From assembly GCA_964614185.1 (NCBI GenBank), contig CAZTKJ010000010.1, positions 1-64,000 of the forward strand: 64,000 nt of DNA. The letters run 5' to 3'. Source of the DNA: Suilimivivens sp964614185. Lineage in GTDB: Bacteria; Bacillota; Clostridia; Lachnospirales; Lachnospiraceae. A program made the position numbers and the translations under genes. Shown here one piece after another: positions 1 through 7,551 of this stretch (positions are counted from its first letter, which is position 1; each line of letters starts with the position of its first letter). The notes below the pieces were generated by a model. That model saw nothing but the letters and a program-made list of their open reading frames with translations. It was not told the origin of the DNA and searched no databases.

Positions 1-159
1 ACAGCTTAGTAAAATGCACCTATTTATGGATGTCCTCTACTTTCTTTCACACTATTCTCCTCTTAAATTTCGATTGCGTCTTACCTTTCCACAGAACAAA
101 CGTGAAATATTTACATTGTTTTCATAATCTTCCACTCATTTGGTTTTTTGCTGTAAGCT

Positions 160-196
160 AAAGCGACTGTTATCACACCTGCATAACAGTCGCTTT
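160..196 (-). terminator. Hairpin after vapD operon
   Basis: A perfect 14-bp inverted repeat (AAAGCGACTGTTAT with its complement) closes over a 9-nt loop, one base downstream of the vapD stop codon. It ends in CGCTTT on the minus strand but has no long U tract, so it is a probable rather than certain intrinsic terminator. Confidence 0.5.
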
Positions 197-197
197 A

Positions 198-533
198 TTA
201 AAAGAATTCAGGTTCGTCTATTTCCTCCCTAAAAAGTTCCATTAAATCGTGGTTTGCTCCTACATTAGTAACCTCAAAATGATTTATGCAAAACTGCAAC
301 CATGGAAAAGTCTCACTCATTTCCCTTATTAAATCAAATATTTCCAAATCTGTAGTCTTATATTTGGAGTGATAACCTGAATACTGCTCATGTGAAAAAT
401 TGTGTTTAGACATAAAAGACTTTATCTTTTTATATGCTCCCTTTGGATTTGTCGCAGAATAATATTTCTCCAAATCTTTGATTCGAATATCAAAATACAA
501 AGCCTTATACTTTTTAGATTCTTTTCTTGCCAT
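198..533 (-). CDS. vapD: VapD-like endoribonuclease toxin
   Basis: The protein has 111 aa. VapD proteins are Cas2-like ferredoxin-fold ribonucleases that act as toxins. Family-like features are an N-terminal beta strand with ALYFDIR (about residues 11-17), an AYKKI helix, the EQYSGYHSKY segment where VapD has its QGSVY-type strand, and a PWLQFCINHFEV segment near residue 78. The start is set by AAGGAAAG 9 nt upstream and overlaps the stop of the preceding gene by one base (TAATG), so translation is probably coupled. It is the last gene of a three-gene leftward operon. The assignment comes from pattern recognition; identity to characterised VapD is low and nuclease activity is inferred. Confidence 0.72.
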   Translation of the reverse strand: MARKESKKYKALYFDIRIKDLEKYYSATNPKGAYKKIKSFMSKHNFSHEQYSGYHSKYKTTDLEIFDLIREMSETFPWLQFCINHFEVTNVGANHDLMELFREEIDEPEFF

Positions 534-868
534 TAAGCGATACTTTCCTTTTTTGTATAATGATAGAGTACATCTTCAACTGAAAAATCCGCTTCATTCT
601 CTCCATCATCGCTGTTGTACCAAAGCCATTTAATTAAATAGTCCATAAACCATTCCTTTTCTTTTAAGGTGGTTATGATTCTTCCAAAAATTCCATAATC
701 TTTTGACATACCATTCCCATAATAACAAAATGTTCCATCCTTCAAAATTTCCTTTTTGAAATCATATTTCATAAAAGCCTTATCCACAGCATTATAGATA
801 CTTGCTACTGGATATTTGCCTTCTTGTTCCACTTTTTTATCATCTATCTTGATTTCCAGTTTAAGCAT
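533..868 (-). CDS. Unknown small protein upstream of vapD
   Basis: The product has 111 aa and I do not recognise its family. It is acidic and mixed alpha/beta, rich in aromatic residues (EKEWFMDYLIKWLWYN in the second half), without membrane segments or a signal peptide. The start at 868 is chosen over a longer frame because GGAGG lies 8 nt upstream; the apparent upstream start would place GGAGG inside the gene. It overlaps vapD by one base, which suggests co-translation with the toxin. By position it is a candidate antitoxin or toxin partner; that role is inference only. Confidence 0.7.
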   Translation of the reverse strand: MLKLEIKIDDKKVEQEGKYPVASIYNAVDKAFMKYDFKKEILKDGTFCYYGNGMSKDYGIFGRIITTLKEKEWFMDYLIKWLWYNSDDGENEADFSVEDVLYHYTKKESIA

Positions 869-906
869 TGGTGTAACCTCCATTCAAAAAACATTAACAT
901 ATTTTG

Positions 907-1029
907 CTAAACCAATTCAATTGCTTCCTTCCATATTTTTATCTTTTCTTGCTCAGTTACTTTCATTTTAGTTTTTCTGTCATAATTACGTACGCCACCA
1001 GAAGATGCAACATTTATCAAATTACTCAT
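907..1029 (-). CDS. Small 40-aa protein, first gene of vapD operon
   Basis: A complete ATG-to-TAG frame of 40 codons has an AGGATAGGGG-type ribosome binding site about 8 nt upstream. The peptide begins MSNLINVASSGG and ends in a charged helix-like segment KVTEQEKIKIWKEAIELV, a plausible short interaction helix. It sits 38 nt upstream of the next gene on the same strand, so it fits as the operon's leader gene, possibly an antitoxin like the small VapX proteins paired with VapD elsewhere. A TTGACA element (complement of 1076-1081) lies upstream, but no -10 at ideal spacing was found. It could also be a truncated remnant of a larger gene. Confidence 0.5.
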   Translation of the reverse strand: MSNLINVASSGGVRNYDRKTKMKVTEQEKIKIWKEAIELV

Positions 1030-1292
1030 TGCTTGATACCCCTATCCTTATTTCACAATATATAGTTCTTAATTATGTCAAAAAAATTTTAACACAACTT
1101 TTCATCTATTACAATGTACATAATAGTGGAAACACTGTTTTTAATACCCTTATGTTACATGGCAGGAATAAAAGTCGTTGTGAATCAGTTAGTTGTATGC
1201 TACAATTTCAATATTATTGACAGAAAAAATATACTATTAAAGCTAAATAAGAAAAATGATTGATTAATTTATTTTTCCAAAGGTAAATGACA

Positions 1293-1790
1293 ATGGCAAA
1301 AATTTTATTTTTAGATATAGATGGTGTACTCAATTCTAACTTTTGGAATGACAGCCACCAGAGAGAAATCAGTGATGGTACATTAGTTGATGAAGAAAAA
1401 ATTAAACTATTAGCACGTTTAGTAAAAGAGACAAATTCAAAGATAATTCTTCACTCCGGATGGCGTACCTGGTTTGATTCTAAATTAAAACCTCTTCGCC
1501 CAGAATCAAAAAAATTGACTGAATTATTAGAAAAAGAAGGTTTGCACATAGACGGATTAACGCCTGACCTAACCACAGAAGAAATTAGAAGAACTAAAAA
1601 ATTCAGTCTGGTAAAAGCTGATGAAATCCTTTTATGGTTAAAATCACATAATGATGTTACTAAATGGGTAGTTCTTGATGATCTTGATTTGCATAATGTT
1701 CAAATAAAACAACACCATGTGAAACCTGACCAAACAGTTGGGTTAACTCTTGAGAATATAAAAGAAGCAATAGAAATTTTATCAGAATAA
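1293..1790 (+). CDS. HAD-family phosphatase, RNA-repair type
   Basis: The 165-aa HAD-superfamily hydrolase has motif I FLDIDGVLNS at residues 5-14, motif II HSGWR near residue 56 and motif IV VVLDDLD near residue 126. The compact cap-less layout with HSGWR is typical of the HAD domain found in 'Swiss army knife' RNA-repair proteins, where it is thought to remove terminal phosphates. The start at 1293 is preferred over ATG at 1287 because AAAGG lies 8 nt before it. It is divergent from the vapD operon; an RNA end-processing enzyme beside an RNase toxin is suggestive but unproven. Confidence 0.75.
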   Translation: MAKILFLDIDGVLNSNFWNDSHQREISDGTLVDEEKIKLLARLVKETNSKIILHSGWRTWFDSKLKPLRPESKKLTELLEKEGLHIDGLTPDLTTEEIRRTKKFSLVKADEILLWLKSHNDVTKWVVLDDLDLHNVQIKQHHVKPDQTVGLTLENIKEAIEILSE

Positions 1791-1885
1791 CATCTTTTTA
1801 GCCCATCCCAAAACATGATCTTGTGGAAATATCGAGTCTGCATCTAATATCACTTCATGTGTAATCAAAACTCTTAGAACATAAC

Positions 1886-1918
1886 AACGGAAACACTGTA
1901 TTTATCAATGTTTCCGTT
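1886..1918 (-). terminator. Hairpin downstream of tRNA-Gly
   Basis: A perfect 10-bp stem (AACGGAAACA with its complement) closes over a 13-nt loop, 11 nt past the tRNA 3' end. On the minus strand it is preceded by CTTTTTATT and followed by a moderately T-rich stretch. It is the likely terminator of the tRNA transcript. Confidence 0.5.
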
Positions 1919-1928
1919 AAATAAAAAG

Positions 1929-2001
1929 AGCGCGAGACGGGACTCGAACCCGCGGCCCCGACCTTGGCAAGGTCGTGCTCCACCAACTGAGCCACTCGCG
2001 C
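1929..2001 (-). tRNA. tRNA-Gly(GCC)
   Basis: A cloverleaf of 73 nt reads on the minus strand. The acceptor stem is GCGCGAG/CTCGCGC, the anticodon loop is TTGCCAA with anticodon GCC, and the T arm contains GGTTCGAGTCC. The discriminator base is U, as usual for tRNA-Gly. The 3' CCA is not encoded. Its 3' side faces the vapD/HAD accessory patch. Confidence 0.95.
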
Positions 2002-2032
2002 ATTAAACATCCGTACCTGACGGACAAGATAT

Positions 2033-2061
2033 AATATACTACAGGTCTTCTCCCTTGTCAA
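2033..2061 (-). promoter_or_regulatory. Promoter of tRNA-Gly
   Basis: TTGACA (complement of 2056-2061), a 17-bp spacer and TATATT (complement of 2033-2038) form a near-consensus sigma-A promoter. The -10 lies about 30 bp before the mature 5' end of the tRNA. Confidence 0.85.
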
Positions 2062-2151
2062 CATTTTTTTGATTTTTTATTTATTTTTATTTTATGCGAT
2101 AATTAATGCGACTTTTTCTGCAAAATTGAAAACGGCTACACTCATTACTGT

Positions 2152-3018
2152 TCATTCCCTGAAATATGCTTCCCATGCATAACGCCCATTTCGGATCAGC
2201 GCCTCCACCGTAGGTGTAAACACAATCCCACATGCATTCAATTTCACCTGAGCCATACTGATATCCCTTGGCTGTTCTGCAAAGACCCCTTCATTCTTTC
2301 CGATACGGCCCGTATCCCACCCTAACTCTTCAAACATTGTCAGCACCGTTTCATAAGTATTCCTGTCATTGGAAGAGCCAAAATTATAAATCCCGCCTCT
2401 TAAATCAAATGCTTTCTCCAAATTCTTTACTACCTCATTCACATCCGTGATGCCGCGGATATCATATATGGGATACCGTAATATTTCTGATCCTTTCAGT
2501 CCAAAAAGCAGTCCTGTAAAAAAATCTCCGTGCATCTTTTTGTTCTCTCTATACACATCATACATCCAGGACAGCCTCAACATTACGCATTCCGGATTTT
2601 CTCTCAAACATTCCTCTTCCGCCCTCTTTTTCTCTCTGCCATACAGATTGGCTGGTTCTATCTGCTCTTCTTCCCTGTGAGGGCCTTTCCTGCCGCTCCC
2701 CTGATACACTTGATCAGAACTGCATATCAGGCATTTTGCGCCGTACTGCCTGGAAGTTTTTGCTATATTCCTGCTTCCATCTACATTAATCTTCCACGAC
2801 TGTTCCGGTTCCCTGTCACATCTCCCTATATCAGAGATTGCAGCACAGTGCACTACATAATCAGGTTGAACGCGCTTAAAAGTGGCATACACGCTTTCTG
2901 GATCTGTAATATCCATCTCCTTATGAGAAGGAGCATAAACCTCATATTTCTCTCGATAAAGTTCCGCAGCTCTGCTACCCACAAAGCCTGATGCCCCCGT
3001 AACCAGTAATTTCTTCAT
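2152..3018 (-). CDS. SDR-family sugar-nucleotide reductase, RmlD-like
   Basis: The 288-aa protein is an extended short-chain dehydrogenase/reductase resembling dTDP-4-dehydrorhamnose reductase. Its Rossmann motif TGASGFVGS is at residues 7-15, it has a VHCAAIS strand near residue 58, and the catalytic YxxxK is YGREK near residue 125. The start ATG at 3018 follows GGAGG by 6 nt; a longer GTG-initiated frame would place this site inside the gene. No rhamnose or cell-wall cluster lies beside it, so the substrate is unknown. It is leftward, with tRNA-Gly downstream and the methyltransferase gene upstream on the same strand. Confidence 0.8.
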   Translation of the reverse strand: MKKLLVTGASGFVGSRAAELYREKYEVYAPSHKEMDITDPESVYATFKRVQPDYVVHCAAISDIGRCDREPEQSWKINVDGSRNIAKTSRQYGAKCLICSSDQVYQGSGRKGPHREEEQIEPANLYGREKKRAEEECLRENPECVMLRLSWMYDVYRENKKMHGDFFTGLLFGLKGSEILRYPIYDIRGITDVNEVVKNLEKAFDLRGGIYNFGSSNDRNTYETVLTMFEELGWDTGRIGKNEGVFAEQPRDISMAQVKLNACGIVFTPTVEALIRNGRYAWEAYFRE

Positions 3019-3091
3019 TGCTGCCTCCACCCATACTCCATACGCACCTTGGTAAGGACCTGTTTTTCACAGGAAATTTTTCTCCCTGGTT

Positions 3092-3877
3092 TTACAGTTT
3101 TTGCAGGATATCTAACGTATGATTAGATGCACCGATCAAATCTTTTCTTTCGCATATGGAAAGATGGTATTTGAAATATAACTCAAAAAGTTCATTGTTC
3201 ATAGCATCTACGGTATCTTTCATATATCTTGATGACCCGTCCGTTGCTATTAATTTAAGTCTTTGAACCGGGTAATCCCGCGTCAATGCTTCAATTTCAT
3301 CAGAGCGCACCAGGGAAAATGCATCATTTTCATTGGATATCCAATGAAAATCTTCTGAAAGCAATCCTTTTTTCATATCTTCCCATATGGTTCCATTCTG
3401 AAAGCAATATTGAATAAGCGTTGCCTCATTCATGCAATAGGCAACAAAAATAATTCCGCCTCGTTTTGTAACGCGTATTGCTTCCTCCAACGCTTTCTTT
3501 TTGCTTTTTTCCTCAAATAAATGATACATAGGTCCTAAAGACAAAACACCATCAAAAGTTTCGTCATCATACATGGATAAATCCATTGCATTTCCCTGCA
3601 TGATACGTATGTATTCTCCCGGCTGCATTTTGGATTTAAAAGTTTCAATGTTGCGTTCTACCAATTCTACTGCATCCACTTTGTATCCTTCTTTTGCCAA
3701 CGCCAAAGAATATCTTCCTGTACCTGCACCAATTTCAAGTATTTTATTGCCGGGATTTAAATACTCATGAATATATTTCATGGTTGTCATGAATTCAATC
3801 TGACCGTGTTTCGCCTCAAGTCTTTCTTCTTCCTGATAAGAAGTATAAAACTGTGTTACTAAATCCGTTTCCAGCAT
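3092..3877 (-). CDS. Class I SAM-dependent methyltransferase
   Basis: The 261-aa protein has a Rossmann-fold methyltransferase core. Motif I ILEIGAGTGRYS lies near residue 45, an acidic end of beta-2 (VDAVEL) follows, and motif IV-like FDGVLSLGPMYHL lies near residue 108. The start at 3877 is set by AGGAG 5 nt upstream; a longer in-frame extension lacks such a site. It is the last gene of the apparent GH3-lipoprotein-methyltransferase run, 61 bp after the lipoprotein gene. The substrate cannot be told from sequence; small-molecule methylation is the usual role of this subfamily. Confidence 0.8.
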   Translation of the reverse strand: MLETDLVTQFYTSYQEEERLEAKHGQIEFMTTMKYIHEYLNPGNKILEIGAGTGRYSLALAKEGYKVDAVELVERNIETFKSKMQPGEYIRIMQGNAMDLSMYDDETFDGVLSLGPMYHLFEEKSKKKALEEAIRVTKRGGIIFVAYCMNEATLIQYCFQNGTIWEDMKKGLLSEDFHWISNENDAFSLVRSDEIEALTRDYPVQRLKLIATDGSSRYMKDTVDAMNNELFELYFKYHLSICERKDLIGASNHTLDILQKL

Positions 3878-3938
3878 CTTGTCTCCTGCCTCGTTACAAA
3901 TTGTCTCGTTAGCGATATATTTCCATGCAGCCACAGGG

Positions 3939-5447
3939 CTATGAACACTTTACCATACTAGGAATCGCATAATTCAGATTATAGTCAATATACAAAACGT
4001 ATGACGGTGTATCGCTTTCATCCTCATAGATATAATAATACTCACAATGTCCGTGGGTAATATAGCCTCTTTCAAATACAACTCTTTCTTTTTCATCATA
4101 ATAACTTTTCAGGGAACAGAGGGTTGTAGGAAACAGCATAGCATTATGACTGTAATCCCGAGAAAATATGGTTCCATCTTCCCGATAAATATAGTTAATA
4201 TCCAATACCGTTTCATCCGCTCTTCCGTCTACTGTTCCTTTAGTCTTAAAGAAATCCGTCCGTCCATCATTCCTATACTCTATGATTTCTTCGTATTCTT
4301 CCACCCATTCTTTCCCATCTGTTCCATACACAGATTGAGTCAGATATATCTCCGGCTGCTGCCACTTCGCTTCCGGTATCATACACAGAGTAAATCCCGT
4401 CATACTCACTGTTTTCTCGAGGTCATTGTTAAATCCATATTCATAAGAGAGCCCACAGATATTCTCCACATTTTCATCTGCATACAACTCCAATTGAAGA
4501 TTGCCATATCTGTCAAAATACTGATACATGGGCTCACTGTTCTCAAAGCCAAAATCCTTAAGCAGAGCCTGTCGGCTCTGGTACTCCTGCGTATGTCCGG
4601 GATTGCCAAACACATAATTCTGCACACCCTCAAAACTATCGATTCCCTTAGTCTCTGTCTCTTCCGGTGCTTTTTCTCCTACCCATGTATCTATTGAGGA
4701 TTCCCCTTGACCATTCCACAGCCTTTTAATGTCACTCCATAAAAGCAGCTCGCAATACTCCTGATTTACTAAGTTCCCTTCTTCATCCAGACGTACATTT
4801 CCCTCAAACAAACTCTGTTTTTCCAGACCATCCCATATTTCAAGGAATCCTGTATCTTTCCGGAGTTCAAAGCTGCGCACTTCTTCTACCCGGCCCTTAT
4901 CTTCATTTAAAAGATAGATCCTCTTTTCCAGACACTTTTCATCTTCTGTCATTGTAAGCATTGCAGCATTCCGAAGCTCCACATATCTTGGTATTTCAAT
5001 TCCTTCTTCTGCAAAGCAGCCATCTTCCCATATAAAAAGCAGTCCCGTAGAAGCTTCTGCGGGAAATATTTCCAAATCATGGTGTGCCCCGTGAGACAAC
5101 CCGTCATAAGTAAACTGTATGGGTTCCGCCAGTCTGCCGCAGGAAATCTGCTGTCGGATTTCTCCTGCTTGCCCATAAAGCCGTAATTCATATTCTTCCG
5201 GAGCATCCTCCATTGGCGCCAAGGCGAGCGTATATGCCTCTGAATCCAAAAAAGGAAAATCAATTGGATCTTCCCAAGCAGACAGAAGTTCTTCTTCCGT
5301 TCTCTGTTCCTGGCTGCCCGTTTCCTGCCATTGATCCTGACTGTCCTCTGTCCGCTGTTGTTCCTCTTTACTGCTGTCACATCCTGTTACAGTGCCTAAA
5401 AGCATCACAAAAATCAATATTTCTATGACGATTCTTCTAAATCTCAT
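3939..5447 (-). CDS. Secreted lipoprotein of unknown function
   Basis: The 502-aa lipoprotein has a basic N terminus (MRFRR), a hydrophobic stretch and a lipobox LGTVTGC with the lipidated cysteine near residue 23. A low-complexity linker rich in E, Q, S and D follows, as is common in clostridial surface lipoproteins. The remainder is acidic and rich in Tyr and Trp, with repeated charged beta-like segments, and I do not recognise its domain. AAGGAG precedes the chosen ATG; a TTG further upstream opens the same frame but has no site of its own. It lies 24 bp after the GH3 glycosidase gene, so both are probably transcribed together and act outside the cell. Confidence 0.75.
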   Translation of the reverse strand: MRFRRIVIEILIFVMLLGTVTGCDSSKEEQQRTEDSQDQWQETGSQEQRTEEELLSAWEDPIDFPFLDSEAYTLALAPMEDAPEEYELRLYGQAGEIRQQISCGRLAEPIQFTYDGLSHGAHHDLEIFPAEASTGLLFIWEDGCFAEEGIEIPRYVELRNAAMLTMTEDEKCLEKRIYLLNEDKGRVEEVRSFELRKDTGFLEIWDGLEKQSLFEGNVRLDEEGNLVNQEYCELLLWSDIKRLWNGQGESSIDTWVGEKAPEETETKGIDSFEGVQNYVFGNPGHTQEYQSRQALLKDFGFENSEPMYQYFDRYGNLQLELYADENVENICGLSYEYGFNNDLEKTVSMTGFTLCMIPEAKWQQPEIYLTQSVYGTDGKEWVEEYEEIIEYRNDGRTDFFKTKGTVDGRADETVLDINYIYREDGTIFSRDYSHNAMLFPTTLCSLKSYYDEKERVVFERGYITHGHCEYYYIYEDESDTPSYVLYIDYNLNYAIPSMVKCS

Positions 5448-5471
5448 CTGGCACTCCTTCAAATCATTACC

Positions 5472-6797
5472 CTATACTTTATCCTTGTATTTTACCCGGA
5501 AAATCCTTCGCAGGGATTCATTGATCCGTTCTTCTGACAAAGTTCCGTTTTCAACTGCATCAAGTACCCCTTGATACGCCAATTCAAAATCTTCCGGCAT
5601 CAAAATCATATCAGCTCCTGCCTGCAGGGCTTTCACAGCTGCCTCATCAGCCGTATAATATTCCGTAATGGCGCCCATATCCATGGCATCCGTTATTACC
5701 ACACCATCAAATCCCAGTTCACTGCGCAAAACATCATTGATCATTTTGCCGGAAACAGATGACGGCGTATTGTCCCCCACAATACCGGGCACAGACAAAT
5801 GGCTTACCATTACAAATTCTGCACCGGCATCGATCCCGGCCTGAAAAGAAAGAAAATCCGTAGTCTCAAAGTCCTCCTGTGTCTTTTCAGAAACTACCAT
5901 TCCGTCATGAGTATCTTCTTCCACACTGCCCAGACCCGGAAAATGCTTCAGGCAGGCACTGACGCCATTTTCTTCAAGTCCCTCTGTATAAGCAGCCACC
6001 ATGCTGCTTACTTCTCCTGCGTTGCTGCCAAAGGAACGCTCTCCTATTGCCGTATTTCCATCAAGTATTACATCTGCCACAGGTGCAAAGTCAAGGTCAA
6101 ATCCATATTCAGAAAGATAAGAGGCTATGGTGCTCCCTGCTTCCTTCGCTTTTGCGGTATCACCTGTCTCTCCAATCGCTTTCATATTCCCCACATTGTT
6201 TACAAGACCACTCTCAGCCACACGGCTTATACTGCCTCCTTCTTCATCTACTGCAATAAACAAAGGATACATACTATAGCTTCTGGTAGTAGAGATCATT
6301 TCCGTCAGCTGATCCTTGGACTTGATATTCTGTTTAAAATAGATAAGTCCTCCTACCGCATACTCATGAAGCTTGTCCTTGGTAGTTTCACCGGCTTTAG
6401 TAGCCACATCCGCACCTGTAAGCGCCTCCGGTGTTATAATAAATAATCCTGCCACCTTATCTGACAGGGGCATTGCATCAATCGTATTATCTACTATAAT
6501 ATCCAACTGACTCTTTTCTTCTTCTGACGCGGGTGTTTCTTCAGGAGCTTCAACCACTACCGGTTCCTCCTGCTGCGCGCTCATTGCCTCCAGCTGATCC
6601 TGGAGTTCCTGCGCATGCTTTTTATCGTTCAAAGATGTTGCTACACTGTGAATGCCTATTACAATACCTGTCAAAAGAACTGCCAGGATAAGTACTGCAC
6701 TGATATAAGATATGATCTGATTCCTCATACGGCGTTTCCGCCTGAATTCCCGTCTGTCTATGTCATTATTAAGTCCGTCTCTATTTAAATCTGCCAT
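5472..6797 (-). CDS. nagZ: Membrane-anchored GH3 beta-N-acetylhexosaminidase
   Basis: The 441-aa protein has a short cytoplasmic basic segment, one membrane helix (about residues 28-50), an acidic Pro/Glu linker and then a glycoside hydrolase family 3 TIM barrel. Diagnostic NagZ-type motifs are AVDEEGGSISR, the KHFPG...DTHDG signature near residue 285 that carries the catalytic histidine loop, and ITDAMDMGAI near residue 375 holding the nucleophile aspartate. It probably removes GlcNAc from peptidoglycan fragments outside the membrane, as Gram-positive NagZ homologues do. The start follows GGAGGG by 7 nt. A 16-bp palindrome lies just upstream and may be its operator. Confidence 0.85.
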   Translation of the reverse strand: MADLNRDGLNNDIDRREFRRKRRMRNQIISYISAVLILAVLLTGIVIGIHSVATSLNDKKHAQELQDQLEAMSAQQEEPVVVEAPEETPASEEEKSQLDIIVDNTIDAMPLSDKVAGLFIITPEALTGADVATKAGETTKDKLHEYAVGGLIYFKQNIKSKDQLTEMISTTRSYSMYPLFIAVDEEGGSISRVAESGLVNNVGNMKAIGETGDTAKAKEAGSTIASYLSEYGFDLDFAPVADVILDGNTAIGERSFGSNAGEVSSMVAAYTEGLEENGVSACLKHFPGLGSVEEDTHDGMVVSEKTQEDFETTDFLSFQAGIDAGAEFVMVSHLSVPGIVGDNTPSSVSGKMINDVLRSELGFDGVVITDAMDMGAITEYYTADEAAVKALQAGADMILMPEDFELAYQGVLDAVENGTLSEERINESLRRIFRVKYKDKV

Positions 6798-6828
6798 AAT
6801 ATGACCCTCCATATCTTGTTTACCGTCT

Positions 6829-6844
6829 ACCGGCAGCTGCCGGT
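6829..6844. promoter_or_regulatory. Perfect 16-bp palindrome upstream of GH3 gene
   Basis: ACCGGCAGCTGCCGGT is a perfect dyad 32 bp before the GH3 start codon and downstream of a weak TATTAT -10-like element on the minus strand. Its position in the leader suggests an operator for a dimeric repressor, or a short hairpin in the mRNA. The binding protein is not identifiable from the window. Confidence 0.45.
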
Positions 6845-6954
6845 CTAATCTTCATCTATAATAACTTATTTATGACATAATTTCCACAGGAAATTTTACA
6901 CTCTCCTTACCCAAACAACAATACCGCATTCCAGCTTGGCTTATGCCTTCCGCG

Positions 6955-7324
6955 CAAATCAAAGCGGGTATCAATCTTTTTGATTAATACCCGCCTTTAA
7001 ACTATACTATCCAATGGTCTATCCTCTTTTCGTGTGATTCTTGGTTTTTAGTTTCCATTATTCAATTTTGTTTTTCTTTCGTACTCTTCTTCTTTTTCTT
7101 TTGTACTGAGTGTACTGTAACGGCTTTTCTTTTCTTAAGTGCTTCGCTACTTTTTCTTTTGTTCTGTACGAATAAATTTCATTTCTTTAGTACTTTCATC
7201 TTTAGTACTTTAAAATTCAAATTTCACATTTTTACATCTTACTGTCTGTTCAAAACAGCTTATCTTATGTTCCCAATGGTCCTTTTTCCTTTCTATAGAT
7301 TTTATCTATGTGAATTTGTTTTAT
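6955..7324 (-). ncRNA. Candidate non-coding RNA or long leader
   Basis: A consensus leftward promoter (7331-7359) predicts a transcript starting near 7324 that meets a terminator-like hairpin at 6961-6999, giving about 360 nt. The RNA would be extremely purine-rich, with direct repeats of GAAAGTACTAAA type and two GACCATTGG copies (near 7275 and 7020). No open frame longer than about 20 codons has both a start and a ribosome site. It may be an independent small RNA, or a 5' leader of the GH3 gene with the hairpin as an attenuator. This is inferred from signals only; no known RNA family was recognised. Confidence 0.45.
6961..6999 (-). terminator. Terminator-like hairpin in gene-poor region
   Basis: GCGGGTAT pairs perfectly with ATACCCGC, extended by four more pairs inside, around an A5/T5 loop. 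On the minus strand the stem is followed by TTTGATTTG. It is the first strong hairpin downstream of the promoter at 7331-7359 and lies about 160 bp before the GH3 gene. Confidence 0.55.
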
Positions 7325-7330
7325 GAACTT

Positions 7331-7359
7331 AGTATATATTAGGATTCGACATTTGTCAA
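7331..7359 (-). promoter_or_regulatory. Consensus sigma-A promoter, leftward
   Basis: TTGACA (complement of 7354-7359), a 17-bp spacer and TATACT (complement of 7331-7336) form a strong promoter with no gene immediately downstream. The region it would transcribe is the candidate RNA at 6955-7324. Confidence 0.75.
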
Positions 7360-7487
7360 CACATTTTTTAAATTTTTTGAAAATTTTTTTATTTTTTTCT
7401 TTCTTTTCTTTTTTTATCAGTTTTATTCCCACTTTATTCCAAATTATCGCAAAATTATGTTTTATGTATCACCAAAATAATTTTTTC

Positions 7488-7523
7488 TTTTCAAGATGTT
7501 CCTTTTTTACTATACTTATAGTA
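7488..7523 (+). promoter_or_regulatory. Promoter with overlapping dyad, LUD gene
   Basis: TTTTCA (7488-7493), 17 bp, then TATACT (7511-7516) form a candidate promoter about 35 bp before the LUD gene. A perfect dyad TACTATA-CT-TATAGTA (7508-7523) covers the -10, the expected layout for a repressor operator. Confidence 0.5.
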
Positions 7524-7551
7524 GTAAATACATATCTTAAGGAGGACTCTC

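Noticed and set aside
1005..1220. Open frame of 71 codons on the plus strand
   Set aside because: It is AT-rich, has no ribosome site and lies opposite the better-supported 40-aa gene and upstream spacer.
1855..2064. Open frame of 69 codons on the minus strand
   Set aside because: It covers the whole tRNA-Gly gene and its promoter, so it is not coding.
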